This document shows positions 63,525-64,000 of a stretch of 64,000 nucleotides of DNA, in pieces (position 1 is the first letter of the stretch; the number at the start of each line of letters is the position of its first letter). Origin of the DNA: Verrucomicrobiales bacterium. GTDB lineage: Bacteria; Verrucomicrobiota; Verrucomicrobiia; Limisphaerales; JAYPXF01. The translations under genes were made by a program, and so were the position numbers. The stretch is from positions 34,779-98,778 of the forward strand of contig PBAL01000079.1 in the NCBI GenBank assembly GCA_002715965.1. The letters run 5' to 3'. The notes under the pieces were generated by a model. The model made no database searches, was not told the DNA's origin, and was given only the letters and a program-made list of their open reading frames with translations.

Positions 63525-64000
63525 GAGGTCATTGAGCGGTACGATTGAGCATAGTTTTTTGTGGGCGTTTTGGGAAGCTTATTAAGGGATGTGACGCTCG
63601 GCGAAATCGGGTCTTCAGCGGACACGTCAATCTCGAAGGGGAGGCCGAAGCGGCTGACGTCACGGAGGTAAATGATGCGGGGACGATCACCGGCAAGATC
63701 GACGATGGCCTCGATGATCCGATACTGACCATTGCTGCTGAAACCGGCCGCGCGGAGGCTGAACTGATAGCTGCGGGCGGTGAGATAGCGGCCGATTTCG
63801 CGGAATTCTTCGGCGTCGACAATATTATCGGTGAAAAGCCACGCGATGGTTTCCTGCTCGTCCGGTGAAACGGAGTCTCGTGCGCCGACGATTTCGTTGG
63901 CGAGGCTGTCATCAATGCCGGGCACGGTGGCGAGGACCTGGGCGGAAGCGGAGTTGATGTTGATCAGGCCGTGGAGGTAATAGGCGTTGGTGTGGGAGAA
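63521..64000 (-). CDS. gspK: GspK-like minor pseudopilin, C-terminal part (runs off the right edge)
   Basis: The frame is open to the window edge; 159 codons are visible. LININSASAQVLATVPGIDD followed by SLANEIV is the helix-hairpin-helix-like block that marks GspK. It is followed by the typical AWLFTDNIVDAEEF and the second-domain strand pattern RYLTARSYQFSLRAAGFSSN. GspK sits at the pseudopilus tip and initiates assembly with GspI and GspJ. Its gene stands directly upstream of the PilM/PilN, PilO-like and secretin genes with 4-base overlap, so the remaining type II genes (ATPase, platform, pseudopilins) may lie beyond 64000. Confidence 0.87.
   Translation of the reverse strand, partial: FSHTNAYYLHGLININSASAQVLATVPGIDDSLANEIVGARDSVSPDEQETIAWLFTDNIVDAEEFREIGRYLTARSYQFSLRAAGFSSNGQYRIIEAIVDLAGDRPRIIYLRDVSRFGLPFEIDVSAEDPISPSVTSLNKLPKTPTKNYAQSYRSMTS

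Noticed and set aside
1..64000. tRNA, rRNA, CRISPR arrays, IS elements and prophage genes
   Set aside because: None was seen on inspection; a covariance-model tRNA search could still find one in a short gap, but the gaps are few and small.

Overview
The window looks like chromosomal DNA from a Verrucomicrobiota bacterium, probably of the Pedosphaera/Limisphaera side (inference). The pointers are a four-gene prepilin set matching the 'Verru_Chthon cassette', two tandem DUF1549/DUF1553 + DUF1501 gene pairs, several secreted sulfatases, a DUF1080 hydrolase, sialidase-like BNR proteins and an unusually large secretin. The DNA is moderately GC-rich, and nearly all genes have a clear ATG and close neighbours. 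I saw no tRNA, rRNA, CRISPR array, transposase or prophage. No stretch longer than about 250 bases lacks a feature.

Layout. 1-4739: end of a secreted sulfatase gene, a SET-domain protein, a small-molecule O-methyltransferase, a broken glycosyltransferase and a complete sulfatase. 4891-8106: an active/inactive pair of secreted M16 peptidases. 8338-17985: two DUF1549/DUF1553 + DUF1501 pairs, a WD40 protein and a stand-alone OvoA-C-terminal-type methyltransferase, all on the plus strand. 17996-19455: two degraded coiled-coil genes and a BrnT/CopG-type toxin-antitoxin pair with a palindrome in its promoter region. 19479-36512: two GspG-like pseudopilins, cassette proteins D, B, C and A, then a 2608-residue subtilase. 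36531-43727: a long hairpin, ParA, an esterase, a sulfatase, a SMI1/KNR4 protein, DUF1080, rplM-rpsI with a clear terminator, argC and a CoA-binding protein. 43794-50113: an NtrC-type sigma-54 activator, a broken acyltransferase and two convergent BNR proteins. 50183-64000: a minus-strand secretion operon in the order GspK, PilM/PilN fusion, PilO/GspM-like protein, giant secretin.

The most striking object is the secretin. It is one uninterrupted 3567-codon gene with a signal peptide, an N0-like domain, about 39 successive N1-type (secretin_N) domains and one normal outer-membrane secretin domain; ordinary GspD has three N1-type domains. Its operon partners are inner-membrane platform proteins. 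The other half of such a machine, the pseudopilins and a PilX/GspK-like giant protein, sits about 25 kb away in the same window beside a giant secreted protease. My working reading is a lineage-specific type II secretion/type IV pilus hybrid with a very long periplasmic vestibule, serving a secretome of sulfatases, sialidase-like proteins, peptidases and DUF1080 hydrolases for complex polysaccharide use. The parts are visible in the sequence; the assembly and its function are inference.

Three loci (glycosyltransferase, acyltransferase, coiled-coil pair) carry frameshifts or stops, and ParA has a possible frameshift in its tail. These are either real decay or sequencing indels.
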